A stretch of 64,000 nucleotides of DNA from Ardenticatenaceae bacterium (GTDB lineage Bacteria > Chloroflexota > Anaerolineae > Promineifilales > Promineifilaceae). The notes below the pieces were generated by a model that worked only from the letters and a program-made list of their open reading frames with translations, was not told the origin of the DNA and ran no database searches. How positions within the stretch are numbered: position 1 is the first letter of the stretch; each line of letters starts with the position of its first letter. The stretch spans positions 62,001-126,000 of the forward strand of contig JACKBS010000005.1 of assembly GCA_020634435.1 (NCBI GenBank), given 5' to 3'. A program made the translations under genes and the position numbers. Shown here in pieces: positions 36,529 through 44,553 of this stretch.

Positions 36529-37266
36529 CTACGATTCTGGCGCAGGTTTTGCCAATTGACCAAGCCGGAACAAAGCAGCCAACAAGACCAGCAAACTCAA
36601 AATCTGCAACAGGTGATAGCCGTCGCCAACCACAGGAACATTGTCTCGAAAGGCATCCACAAAAAGGCGACCCGCGCTGTAAACGGCCGTTGTCAACCAA
36701 AACGGCCGTCCCACTTCATACCTCATGGGGCGGCTGGCCCGCCACCAGATGAGCAGCGCCAAACCACCCACAATGAGCTCATACAACTGCACCGGATGCC
36801 GCCGCACGCCAAATTGGGTAACGCCCCAGGGAACGGCCGTTAACGCCCCATAGCCCGGTCCACCTACAAAATCAGCCAGACTAGCCACCATCAAAGCAAA
36901 CACCAGCGCTGGCGTCAGGGCATCGACTGTTGGCCAGAAGGGCAACCATTTGGCCCGCGCATAAAAAAAGGCACCCACCAGCCCCAAAACAACACCGCCC
37001 CACACGTTGTACCCTGTGTTCAGCGGCCAGATGATGTTAAACAAATTCTCTCGGAAGGCAGACCAAAACTGAACGACAAAAGTTAACCGGGCACCAATAA
37101 AACCGATGAAAACGGCCGTAACCGCCACGCCGTACAGCAACTGCTGATTTTGCCCCACCCGATTCGCCGTCCGCTCCACCAACGTTAAACCTAGCCAGGT
37201 GCCTAAGAGGATCACCAGCCCGGTCGTAGGAAAAACAACACCGCCAACATGCAACGTCGGAAACAT
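36529..37266 (-). CDS. Lgt-like (prolipoprotein diacylglyceryl transferase family) protein, divergent
   Basis: 245 residues with seven hydrophobic segments. Lgt-like blocks are 'FIGARLTFVV', 'YNVWGGVVLGLVGAFF' and 'RRHPVQLYELIVGGLALL', in family order. The Lgt signature GRxGNFxNxE, which carries essential Arg and Asn residues, is replaced by 'SLADFVGGPGYG'. Lgt transfers diacylglycerol from phosphatidylglycerol to lipoprotein cysteines. This copy may be a paralogue with a changed reaction. It stands alone, with the IS3 element inserted 40 bp upstream of its start codon. Confidence 0.75.
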   Translation of the reverse strand: MFPTLHVGGVVFPTTGLVILLGTWLGLTLVERTANRVGQNQQLLYGVAVTAVFIGFIGARLTFVVQFWSAFRENLFNIIWPLNTGYNVWGGVVLGLVGAFFYARAKWLPFWPTVDALTPALVFALMVASLADFVGGPGYGALTAVPWGVTQFGVRRHPVQLYELIVGGLALLIWWRASRPMRYEVGRPFWLTTAVYSAGRLFVDAFRDNVPVVGDGYHLLQILSLLVLLAALFRLGQLAKPAPES

Positions 37267-37352
37267 AACTAATGGTTAATTGTGAATAGCGAATGGTTAA
37301 TGGTTATGTCAAGTCCTAAAATAAGTTGACACAAAATAGTGACTACTTCACA

Positions 37353-38168
37353 TCAGTTATCAAAATGAATTTCAGCAGGTTTAGCATAGCCCAACGACAG
37401 ATGTGGGCGATCATAGTTGTACAGCCAAACTGCTTCAGCCACCGCTTGCTGCGCGTGCGCCAAATTGACAAACAGGTCATCCAGACCATATTCGTTCTTT
37501 AAAATACCGTTCATGCGTTCTGCCAACGCGTTGTCATAGCAATTGCCCACCTCACCCATGCTGGGTAGCAAGCGGTGCTCTTGGAGACAGTCTCGATACG
37601 ACCACGAGGTGTATTGCACCCCATGGTCAGAATGGTGAATCAATCCGGTCACCGGACAATGCGCCTGGTTGATGGCCAGCTGCAAGGCCCGCAGGCAACC
37701 TTCCGTGGCCAAAGAGGCCGAAATATCATAACCGACGATAAAGCGCGAAAACGCATCTGTGAGCAGCGCCAGATAGACAAAGCCTGTTTCCGTCGTGATG
37801 AAGGTGATGTCACCAACCCACGCCTGATGAGTGGTCGCCAACGTCAAACCAACTAGACGATTGGGACAACGCCAGGAGCCAGCTAAGGTGGTTCGCCGTC
37901 GATTACGCTTGGGCACAATCAACAAATTGTGGGCGCGTAGCAGGTCAAAAAAAGCATCCCGACCACGAGTAATCTCCAGGTTTTCCCAGCAGGGTCGCAG
38001 CTCATGGTACAGCTTGCGCCCGCCCATCTGGGGATGCAGCCGCCGTTTTTCTTTGACCAAGTTCAGGATGAGCTGATTTTCAGCTTCCTGCTGCTGTTGC
38101 CGCTGCTTGGCTTGAAAGTAGGCTTGGCGGCTGATGCCAAACCAGGTCACGGCGGCCTGAGTGGGCAC
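37353..38168 (-). CDS. IS3-family transposase OrfB (integrase core)
   Basis: 271 residues from GTG 38168, but the natural product is probably an OrfAB fusion. The OrfB frame continues upstream to 'KKFRQEIIDHIRQ', reached from orfA by a -1 shift on the A8 run. The rve core has catalytic Asp in 'WVGDITFITT', Asp in 'LIHHSDHGVQYTS' and Glu in 'NALAERMNGILKNEYG', the D-D-35-E triad. OrfB alone cannot bind the IS ends; the fusion supplies the helix-turn-helix from OrfA. Confidence 0.93.
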   Translation of the reverse strand: MPTQAAVTWFGISRQAYFQAKQRQQQQEAENQLILNLVKEKRRLHPQMGGRKLYHELRPCWENLEITRGRDAFFDLLRAHNLLIVPKRNRRRTTLAGSWRCPNRLVGLTLATTHQAWVGDITFITTETGFVYLALLTDAFSRFIVGYDISASLATEGCLRALQLAINQAHCPVTGLIHHSDHGVQYTSWSYRDCLQEHRLLPSMGEVGNCYDNALAERMNGILKNEYGLDDLFVNLAHAQQAVAEAVWLYNYDRPHLSLGYAKPAEIHFDN

Positions 38169-38191
38169 TTGGCCCGCTTGCCGGATATGGT

Positions 38192-38557
38192 CTATGATTT
38201 CTTGCCGAAATTTTTTTTAAGGTCAACGCCCAAGGCGTCACTGGCCACCGTGAGCGTGGCTGCCAACATCCGGTTGTCCAAGGTGCTTTGCGCTAGCGCG
38301 GATTCCAGTTCCGCGACCCGTCGTTTGAGTGCTTTGATGCCCTGCTGGTCTTCAGCTGTTTGAATGACCACCAGTTCGGCACGGTAGCCGGAACGGCCGT
38401 ATTGCTCAATCCATCGTTGCACCGTTGTGTGTGCGCCAATGCCGTACTTGTTAAGCAAGCTGTAGATGCTGGCCCCGGCTTCGTACTCACGCACGACTTG
38501 TTGTTTGAAGGCCAGGCTGTAACGTCTGACGGTTTCTTTTTTCATAAGGTTGCCCAT
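38192..38557 (-). CDS. IS3-family OrfA (helix-turn-helix protein)
   Basis: 121 residues. An N-terminal HTH ('YSLAFKQQVVREYEAGASIYSLLNKYGIGAHTTVQRWIEQYG') is followed by a leucine-zipper-like helix ('IKALKRRVAELESALAQ'). It ends just after 'VDLKKNFGKKS'. The codons AAA AAA AAT ahead of the stop (complement of the T8 at 38211-38218) are the frameshift site for OrfAB. One ACGGCCGT copy lies inside at 38393. Confidence 0.9.
   Translation of the reverse strand: MGNLMKKETVRRYSLAFKQQVVREYEAGASIYSLLNKYGIGAHTTVQRWIEQYGRSGYRAELVVIQTAEDQQGIKALKRRVAELESALAQSTLDNRMLAATLTVASDALGVDLKKNFGKKS
38211..38218 (-). other. A8 slippery site for -1 programmed frameshifting
   Basis: On the coding strand CTT AAA AAA AAT. 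After a -1 slip the frame continues AAA TTT CGG CAA GAA into OrfB ('KFRQE'), joining the two proteins in the arrangement known for IS3 elements. Confidence 0.7.
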
Positions 38558-38642
38558 CCTAAATGGTGATTATATCTGTCAACTATATTTAGGACGGGTC
38601 ATTAACAATCCACTTTTTACTTTTTACTTATCACTTGCGTAG

Positions 38643-39212
38643 TTACCCGCCCTCGGCCAACAAGCTCTCAACGCGGCTTTGCAGCACCGCCTCACTCAAA
38701 ATGCCAATGATCACCTCGCGCACCACGCCATTTTGATCAATGATCACCGTGGTAGGCAGGCTGTTAACTTCATATTGGCGATTAACGAGATTCTCGGGGT
38801 CTACAACCAGTGGGTAGGTCACGTTGTATTCGCTGCCAAAGTCGAGCACAGTGGGCCAATCTTCGCCTTGATTAACGCCGACAAAGGCCACACGGCCGTT
38901 GTACTTCACGCTGGCTTGCTGCAAACTGGGCATCTCCACGCGACAGGGACCACACCAGCTGGCCCAAAAATTCAGAACCACTGGCTGACCACTGGCGCCA
39001 TTTGTTTGAATGAGTTCAGAAAGGGTGAGGGTTTGGCCAACGGCCGTTTCCAGGGAGAAGTCTGGCGCTAAAAAACCAACAATAGGGGCCTCATCAAGCG
39101 TAATCGGCCCGCTGGCCTGGGATACCGGCTCCCGCGACACCACCGTCCAGGCCGTGCCTAGCAAAGCCGCCAGCAGCAGTACAACCGTCCATTCAAAGCG
39201 CGTCTTTATCAT
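38643..39212 (-). CDS. TlpA-like membrane-anchored thiol-disulfide oxidoreductase
   Basis: 189 residues. An N-terminal hydrophobic anchor (about 8-28) is followed by a thioredoxin-fold redoxin domain. Its active site is 'WASWCGPCRVEMP' (CxxC) and its cis-Pro segment 'VNSLPTTVIID'. Such proteins reduce disulfides outside the membrane, for example during cytochrome c maturation. It lies 49 bp downstream of rimO's stop on the same axis but reads the same way, so it begins upstream of nothing related; the partner is unknown. The IS3 element sits immediately downstream. Confidence 0.9.
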   Translation of the reverse strand: MIKTRFEWTVVLLLAALLGTAWTVVSREPVSQASGPITLDEAPIVGFLAPDFSLETAVGQTLTLSELIQTNGASGQPVVLNFWASWCGPCRVEMPSLQQASVKYNGRVAFVGVNQGEDWPTVLDFGSEYNVTYPLVVDPENLVNRQYEVNSLPTTVIIDQNGVVREVIIGILSEAVLQSRVESLLAEGG

Positions 39213-39261
39213 GGTTTTATTTTACCACGATTGGCCGCCAGGTCTTAAACGGTGCGAATGA

Positions 39262-40647
39262 CTATTTGCTGCTCACCGATAACTGGATGTTTTGCGGAAC
39301 GGCCGTTTCTACCACACCGGTCAAATCGTACGTCATCGCCCCGTCAATGCGCACCGGCACCAGTTCGCCGACGGGTAGCTCGCCCGGCACAAACACCATG
39401 CCGTCAATCTCCGGCGCATCCCGGTAAGAGCGGCCCACGCTCACCCCATCGCCGTGCCCTTCAATGAAGATGGGCAGCGTCTGCCCCACCAGCTGCTGGT
39501 TTTTGGCCAGCGAAATCGGCTGTTGCAGCGCCATCAGCTCCTCCAGCCGCGCTTCCTTCACCTCTTCCGGCACCTGCCAGGCAACCGTTGCTGATGGGGT
39601 AGAAGCTTCATAGGAATAAGTGAACGCGCCAAAACGGTCAAATTTCAAATCTTGCACAAACTGCTTGAGCCCATCAAACTCCTCGTCCGTCTCGCCCGGA
39701 TAGCCCACAATAAACGTGGTGCGGATGGCAATGTCGGGCATCGCCGTGCGCAGCTTTTCCACCGTTTTGTACACCCACTCAATATTCGCCGGGCGGCGCA
39801 TCCGCTTGAGCGTTTCGCGGTGACCGTGCTGCAACGGAATGTCCAGATAGTTCACAATTTGTGGCGTGGTGGCCATCGTCTCGATCAGTTCGTCTGTAAC
39901 GTAACCGGGGTAGGCGTACATTAATCGAATCCAGGGAATGTCCGGGGCCGCTTTAGCCACCTGCTTTAGCAGGTGTGACAGGCCATTTTTCAAGCCCAAA
40001 TCATGCCCGTAATCGGTGCTGTCTTGGGCAATGATGACCAGTTCTTGCAGCCCGGCGTCTTGCAAGGCCACCGCCTCAGCCACAATGGATTCGACGGGGC
40101 GGCTAACGTGGGTGCCTTTAATCTGGGGAATGGCACAAAAGGCACAAGGGCGGCGGCAGCCATCGGAAATTTTGAGGTACGCAGAACGGCCGTGTACGGC
40201 CGTTCGAATTACCCCTTTTTCGTCCAACCCCACCGTTTTAGCTTCGTCTGGCAAATGATATAGCGGCTCGGGATACTTTTTACGGCGCAGTTGGCGCACA
40301 AAAGGCACAATATCCATCCAGCGCCGTGTGCCAATCACGCCATCAATGCCCGGCACCCACTCCACCACTTCGCTACCGTAACGCTGTGCCATACAGCCCG
40401 CCGCAATCAGTAACTGGTTTTTATTTTTCAGCTCGGCCAGTTCCTGCAAGGCACCAATCGACTCCTGCCGTGCGCTTTCAATAAAGCCACAGGTATTCAC
40501 AATCAGCACGCTGGCGTCGTCGGGATCGCCGACGCCGCTAAAGCCAGCTTTGAGCAGCAAAGCCGCCATGCTCTCAGAATCAACCGTATTTTTGCTACAG
40601 CCCAGGCTGAGCAGATAAAACTGCTTTTTTTGTTGGTGTTTACTCAT
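39262..40647 (-). CDS. rimO: Ribosomal protein uS12 methylthiotransferase RimO
   Basis: 461 residues, full length. UPF0004 domain with three cluster Cys ('SLGCSKNTVDSE', 'VNTCGFIE', 'AAGCMAQRY'); radical SAM domain with 'GCRRPCAFCAIP' (CxxxCxxC); C-terminal TRAM domain from about 385. RimO uses two [4Fe-4S] clusters and SAM to methylthiolate Asp88 of ribosomal protein S12. The specificity call over MiaB rests on 'SLGCSKN', the RimO form, and on overall length. It is followed by the tlpA-like gene after 49 bp. Confidence 0.95.
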   Translation of the reverse strand: MSKHQQKKQFYLLSLGCSKNTVDSESMAALLLKAGFSGVGDPDDASVLIVNTCGFIESARQESIGALQELAELKNKNQLLIAAGCMAQRYGSEVVEWVPGIDGVIGTRRWMDIVPFVRQLRRKKYPEPLYHLPDEAKTVGLDEKGVIRTAVHGRSAYLKISDGCRRPCAFCAIPQIKGTHVSRPVESIVAEAVALQDAGLQELVIIAQDSTDYGHDLGLKNGLSHLLKQVAKAAPDIPWIRLMYAYPGYVTDELIETMATTPQIVNYLDIPLQHGHRETLKRMRRPANIEWVYKTVEKLRTAMPDIAIRTTFIVGYPGETDEEFDGLKQFVQDLKFDRFGAFTYSYEASTPSATVAWQVPEEVKEARLEELMALQQPISLAKNQQLVGQTLPIFIEGHGDGVSVGRSYRDAPEIDGMVFVPGELPVGELVPVRIDGAMTYDLTGVVETAVPQNIQLSVSSK

Positions 40648-40677
40648 GGGTTACGGTAATTGGTATATCGGTAATCC

Positions 40678-40704
40678 GTAATCGGTCAACCGTTCACCGA
40701 TTAC
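40678..40704. repeat. Hairpin repeat with ATTACCG units
   Basis: GTAATCGGT (40678-40686) pairs perfectly with ACCGATTAC (40696-40704), within a longer run of TTACGGTAAT-like units (40651-40712). Related units ATTACCGTTCACTGTTTACGG occur at 58580-58602. It lies between rimO and the RodZ-like gene and could also terminate the latter. Confidence 0.55.
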
Positions 40705-40721
40705 CGTTTACGGACCACTGG

Positions 40722-41642
40722 CTAATTGGTGGTTGTCCAGACTTCTTCTTTGTTTTCGCCGCGTCCACCCAACGGCCCCAGCGGCACGTTGTTGATGGTA
40801 ACGGAAACGCCAATCGCGTTGCCAGTATTGATGCGCACTTCCTCATTGGCCGTCCACTCATAAGGCGGGTCCGTAGGACGAGCAATGCCGGTAAACAGCA
40901 CGTTGCCATCAATCGTCACTTCCATCCAGGTTCGCTCTAGAATGATAATTTCAAGGTCAATGGTTTCCATTGTTGCCGGCAGAGGAGGCCGGGTCGCCGC
41001 AATCGTCGGGTCGCCCAGCGGAATATCGTTGCGCCCAGTGGGGAGGAGAACGCTAGAGGGGCTCTCCGTTGTGACCGTTGCTTCTGGCGTCGCCGTTTCG
41101 CGGTTGAGCACGCTTTGCACCGCACCATTTATCGCTTCGGTAAATTCAGCCGTGCCGTCACCCTGACCCAAAATGAGCGGTAAGAATCGCTGCCCAGCCA
41201 AATAAAGCAAACCAATCAGGGCAATTATAATGACTATACGCAGGATTGATTCACCGCCCCCACTAGTAGCATTGCGCTGGTAAGCAGTGTCTACTTCCAT
41301 GTTGACCGGATCAAAAAAGGGATGGTTGTCTGGGGGAGCTTCCAGCGGCGGGGCGACGGGCTTGCTAGTATCAATGATAACAGCTTGCTGGCGGCGTTTG
41401 GGGCGCTGTGACTGACCCAATTCATACCGCTCCAGCAGCGGTTCAGGGTCTAGGCCTAAAAAACGGGCGTAGTTCCGCAGAAAGCCGCGCACATGCGTGG
41501 GGGTGGGCAATCGATCAAAGTCACCCATTTCCAGCGCTTCCAGAAACCGGCTGTTAATCCGGGTTTTGTCCTGCACTTCGCGCAGCGTAAACCCTTTGGT
41601 TTCACGGGCTTCCCGCAGAATGTGGCCGAGCTCGTCTATCAT
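40722..41642 (-). CDS. RodZ-like helix-turn-helix membrane protein
   Basis: 306 residues from ATG 41642. An N-terminal HTH ('GHILREARETKGFTLREVQDKTRINSRFLEALE', about 1-70) is followed by a basic linker, one membrane helix (about 145-165, 'IVIIIALIGLLYLAG'), a Ser/Thr-rich region, and a C-terminal beta domain of the DUF4115 type ('TWMEVTIDGNVLFTGIARP'). RodZ links MreB to the cell-wall elongation machinery. No mreB lies here. No Shine-Dalgarno precedes the ATG: the bases just upstream are the T-run of the rplI terminator, so translation may be leaderless from a start site there or from GTG 41657. Confidence 0.85.
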   Translation of the reverse strand: MIDELGHILREARETKGFTLREVQDKTRINSRFLEALEMGDFDRLPTPTHVRGFLRNYARFLGLDPEPLLERYELGQSQRPKRRQQAVIIDTSKPVAPPLEAPPDNHPFFDPVNMEVDTAYQRNATSGGGESILRIVIIIALIGLLYLAGQRFLPLILGQGDGTAEFTEAINGAVQSVLNRETATPEATVTTESPSSVLLPTGRNDIPLGDPTIAATRPPLPATMETIDLEIIILERTWMEVTIDGNVLFTGIARPTDPPYEWTANEEVRINTGNAIGVSVTINNVPLGPLGGRGENKEEVWTTTN

Positions 41643-41644
41643 AA

Positions 41645-41714
41645 CGAAAAAAGTCACTGATGCTGGCAGGCGTTAGCAGGGAACCGCTAACAAACGCTGC
41701 CTGAATCAGTGACT
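41645..41714 (-). terminator. Strong intrinsic terminator between rplI and the RodZ-like gene
   Basis: Outer stem AGTCACTGAT/ATCAGTGACT (41652-41661 and 41705-41714) with an inner GTTAGC/GCTAAC stem, followed leftward by six T. It lies 17 bp past the rplI stop and ends 5 bp before the rodZ-like ATG. Confidence 0.75.
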
Positions 41715-41731
41715 AAGCCAAGAAGAGACGA

Positions 41732-42274
41732 TTATTCGTCTTCTTCGTCGAATTCGTCTTCTGCTTCGGGTTCAACTGTCTCAACAACAACCACTTCTTC
41801 GTACTGAGGAGTGGTCGGGCCAGTTTCACCGGCTTCATTTTCAATGACAACCGTAAACTCGGGCTGGAAATCGCCGCTGAGGCGAACCACAACTTTGTGC
41901 TCACCTAGCTGACGCAGCGACTCAACACCCACTTTGCGCCGATCAATTTCGGTGCCCAAGGCTTCGTTGAGATCATCGGCAATCTGAGTGGTGGTAATGG
42001 AGCCATACAGCTTGCCAGTTTCACCCGCGCGGGCCGTAAAGGTAAGGCGCACATTTTCGATGCGGGAGGCCAACGCCTGGTATTCCTGGCGCAGCTCTTC
42101 ACGACGAGCTTCAGCTTTCCGCCGCCACACGTCGGCCTGTTTCATCATGCCGGGGGAGGCGATTACCGCCATCCCTTGGGGCAACAGAAAGTTACGGCCG
42201 TATCCATTCGACACCTTGTGTACTTCGCCGGCCAGTCCAATATTTTCAACATCTTGCTTCAACAGCACTTTCAT
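41732..42274 (-). CDS. rplI: 50S ribosomal protein L9 with acidic C-terminal extension
   Basis: 180 residues. Residues 1-50 form the N-terminal RNA-binding domain ('MKVLLKQDVENIGLAGEVHKVSNGYGRNFLLPQGMA'). The long central helix and C-terminal domain run to about 148 ('LGEHKVVVRLSGDFQPEFTVVIE'). About 30 further residues, mostly Glu/Asp ('EAEDEFDEEDE'), extend beyond the usual end. L9 binds 23S rRNA near the L1 stalk. The usual neighbours rpsF, ssb and rpsR are absent. It is followed by a strong terminator. Confidence 0.95.
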   Translation of the reverse strand: MKVLLKQDVENIGLAGEVHKVSNGYGRNFLLPQGMAVIASPGMMKQADVWRRKAEARREELRQEYQALASRIENVRLTFTARAGETGKLYGSITTTQIADDLNEALGTEIDRRKVGVESLRQLGEHKVVVRLSGDFQPEFTVVIENEAGETGPTTPQYEEVVVVETVEPEAEDEFDEEDE

Positions 42275-42372
42275 AGCTGTACATCTCCATCTTTCAAGTT
42301 TGAATCTTACTTATGCAGCAGGAAATATTATCAGAGGGGCAGGATTTTGACAAATACAGGAGAAACGGCCGT

Positions 42373-43203
42373 TTAACTGGGCGATTCGGCCGTGTATACC
42401 TCTTCCATTGACATCAGCAAGTCATTCAATTCGGTCACTTCTTCGGCAATCTCGTGCCGCAGACGGCGGGCACTGGCGCGATCGATATCTTTGGCATCCA
42501 CCAACATCGTCTGCGAGTAAATGGTGCCCAGATGCGTGAGCGAATTTTCCAGCTGTAGTCGAGCCCGCTGGATGGTACCTTCGAGTGTTTCCAGGGTTTG
42601 CAGCTGCCGTTGCAGACTTTCTAGCGTGGTCTGAATTTGCTCTTTAACAGCCGGGTTGCTCGCTTTGGCAAACTCTGCATTGAGCTGGGTCATGCGCGAC
42701 TCGGCCCGCACCCGATCACGGTGCAAAATCTCACGCTCTTCCTGATACCGATCCACACGACGAGCCAGATCGTAAATATTTTCTAACCAATCATCAATCT
42801 GGCTGGCCGTCTCAATCAGCTCATCTTTGAGCACCGAGTCCGTGTGCTCGCGAATCCCTTTTTCAATGCGGCTTCGGTAATCTAACGCCTCATTCATTTG
42901 CTGCTGAAGCTTTTTGTCTTTCAGACGCTCCGGTTTGAACTCGTTGGTAAGCATTTTGGTGATTACTCTACGGCCGAATTCCGGGTCTAACACGCTGCTG
43001 TAAACAAGACCGGCTTCGGCCACCACGCCCCCTAGCAGCCAGACCCAAAACGGAACAAACTCTACCAGGGGCACGCCAACGGCCGAAAAAACGGTTAGCA
43101 TGGCCGTAAGGGCCAATACCACACCGCTTTCCCAGCGCACAAATGATTCCTGCCAGATCGCTTTTTGGACGCGTTCTTGTAATACTTCGCGAGCTTTAGA
43201 CAT
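42373..43203 (-). CDS. Membrane-anchored coiled-coil protein, unknown (PspA operon)
   Basis: 276 residues. Two adjacent hydrophobic segments (about 27-73) are followed by about 200 mostly helical, charged residues. Heptad patterns are strong at about 130-230 ('RAESRMTQLNAEFAKASNP', 'LESLQRQLQTLETLEGTIQR'). I do not recognise a named family. It follows the TPR/zinc-ribbon gene by 5 bp, which itself follows pspA, so it probably works with PspA at the membrane, as PspB/C-like or LiaF-like partners do elsewhere. That role is inferred from position and shape only. Confidence 0.75.
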   Translation of the reverse strand: MSKAREVLQERVQKAIWQESFVRWESGVVLALTAMLTVFSAVGVPLVEFVPFWVWLLGGVVAEAGLVYSSVLDPEFGRRVITKMLTNEFKPERLKDKKLQQQMNEALDYRSRIEKGIREHTDSVLKDELIETASQIDDWLENIYDLARRVDRYQEEREILHRDRVRAESRMTQLNAEFAKASNPAVKEQIQTTLESLQRQLQTLETLEGTIQRARLQLENSLTHLGTIYSQTMLVDAKDIDRASARRLRHEIAEEVTELNDLLMSMEEVYTAESPS

Positions 43204-43208
43204 TGCTT

Positions 43209-44498
43209 TTACTTTGCTTGTTGCGTTTGTTGTTCCATTTTAGCCTGAACGGCCGTAATTTGCTGCTGAATAATTGCCTGACGCTCCGGGCTGCCACTGC
43301 GCTTGAGCGCCCCTTGCAAAACATCCAGGCTGCGCTCAAAAAATCCTAGTTGAGCATAAGCGCGACCCAATGATTCCTGATACGACAACTGTTCAGGGGC
43401 TTTAGCAGCCGCATTTTGCCAATGCAATACGGCCGTTGCCCACACCCCATTCCGCGCCAATTGCGTAGCCGCCGCATTAAAATCAGCGGCCGTTTTGGGA
43501 CCTTTGGTGAGCGTCGCCACCTGTCGCGCCGTCACGCGATCAAAATCAGGTCCGGCCTTAAACACGGCATAAAACAAGGCCAACACTGCTCCTACCAAAA
43601 TAAGCACACGAATCGTTTCGCCTAATCCAGTGGTAAGGGGCAAAATGAAATCCTTGATGGCTGGGTCTAAACTCGCCAGCCCCAACGCCTCCAAATCGGC
43701 CGGAAGTGCCCAGCGCAGCAGCAGCGCCAGGATTACAGCCGATAGCGCATAAATGGCCGTCAGGTGGGCCCAGTTTTGCCGAAAGTGCACGCCTGCCGCC
43801 AGTACCACAAAAAAGACGGCCACTATTCCGCTGCCCGCAGCCGCCAATAAATTGTGCCGCGCCAGAATATTGTACAGCAGCTGCAACACATACAGCTGCC
43901 CCACGCCCAGCAGCAGCACCCACAACACCGTCAGATTGCTGCTGGCATTGGGATAACGAAACGTACTGACGGTAAGATTCCTTTTGCAAGTAGGGCAGCG
44001 CGTATCTTCAGGCGCTAATTCCTGCCCGCAGTAGCCACACATGGGCACATCTTTGGTCCAGATATCCTGGTAGCTTTCGTTGGCCTGATAACTCGCGGTA
44101 GTGGCTTTGGACTGTACGGCCGTTGGGTCTCGCCATTCCCACGTTTTGATGTGATCATCCGGGTACAGCAAGGCGGAGGCGGTGGAAAGCGGCGCATACT
44201 CGCGCCGGACAACTTGGACGCGACCTGACTCAGGCGTTTCTTCCGAAGTAGCCTGAGCCAGTTTAGCCAATCCTTTTTGGGCCAATGCGTTTTCTGGGTT
44301 AATCGCCAGCACGTTTTCCAGGCAGATTTGCCGCTCTTCGGCGGTATCTACAGCTCCACTCAGCCACAGCCACGCTTTTTCGTTCCGTTCGTCTGCCTCA
44401 AGAACAGCTTCCAGCAAAGCACGGCCCTGAATACGGTCGCCGTTTTTTACGGCCGTAATGCCCGCCCGCAGTCTCTCTTGTACAGACTCATCAGACAT
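43209..44498 (-). CDS. TPR and zinc-ribbon membrane protein, unknown (PspA operon)
   Basis: 429 residues from ATG 44498, with TAGGAA just upstream (the ATG four codons earlier lacks one). TPR-like helices (about 5-80, 'ALLEAVLEADERNEKAWLWL'), a treble-Cys zinc ribbon 'CGYCGQELAPEDTRCPTC' (about 155-175), four hydrophobic segments (about 190-310), then a second TPR-like helical region to the end. It probably integrates protein-protein contacts at the membrane. It lies 55 bp after pspA and 5 bp before the coiled-coil gene. Confidence 0.78.
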   Translation of the reverse strand: MSDESVQERLRAGITAVKNGDRIQGRALLEAVLEADERNEKAWLWLSGAVDTAEERQICLENVLAINPENALAQKGLAKLAQATSEETPESGRVQVVRREYAPLSTASALLYPDDHIKTWEWRDPTAVQSKATTASYQANESYQDIWTKDVPMCGYCGQELAPEDTRCPTCKRNLTVSTFRYPNASSNLTVLWVLLLGVGQLYVLQLLYNILARHNLLAAAGSGIVAVFFVVLAAGVHFRQNWAHLTAIYALSAVILALLLRWALPADLEALGLASLDPAIKDFILPLTTGLGETIRVLILVGAVLALFYAVFKAGPDFDRVTARQVATLTKGPKTAADFNAAATQLARNGVWATAVLHWQNAAAKAPEQLSYQESLGRAYAQLGFFERSLDVLQGALKRSGSPERQAIIQQQITAVQAKMEQQTQQAK

Positions 44499-44553
44499 GG
44501 TTCCTACCATGTAAGCCAGCCAATCGTTTTAGCCATCAAGATAGAAACGGCCG

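Larger units (their letters stand above)
37307..38601 (-). mobile_element. IS3-family insertion sequence, complete
   Basis: About 1.3 kb. Left end TGTCAAGTCCTAAAATAAG and right end (read inward) TGACCCGTCCTAAATATAG match imperfectly over about 25 bp. The host trinucleotide TTA flanks both ends (37304-37306 and 38602-38604), the 3-bp target duplication typical of the family. It holds overlapping orfA and orfB frames with a slippery A8. The insertion interrupted a repeat-type segment of GGTTAATGGTTA sequence. The intact frames and the duplication suggest a recent move. Confidence 0.88.
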
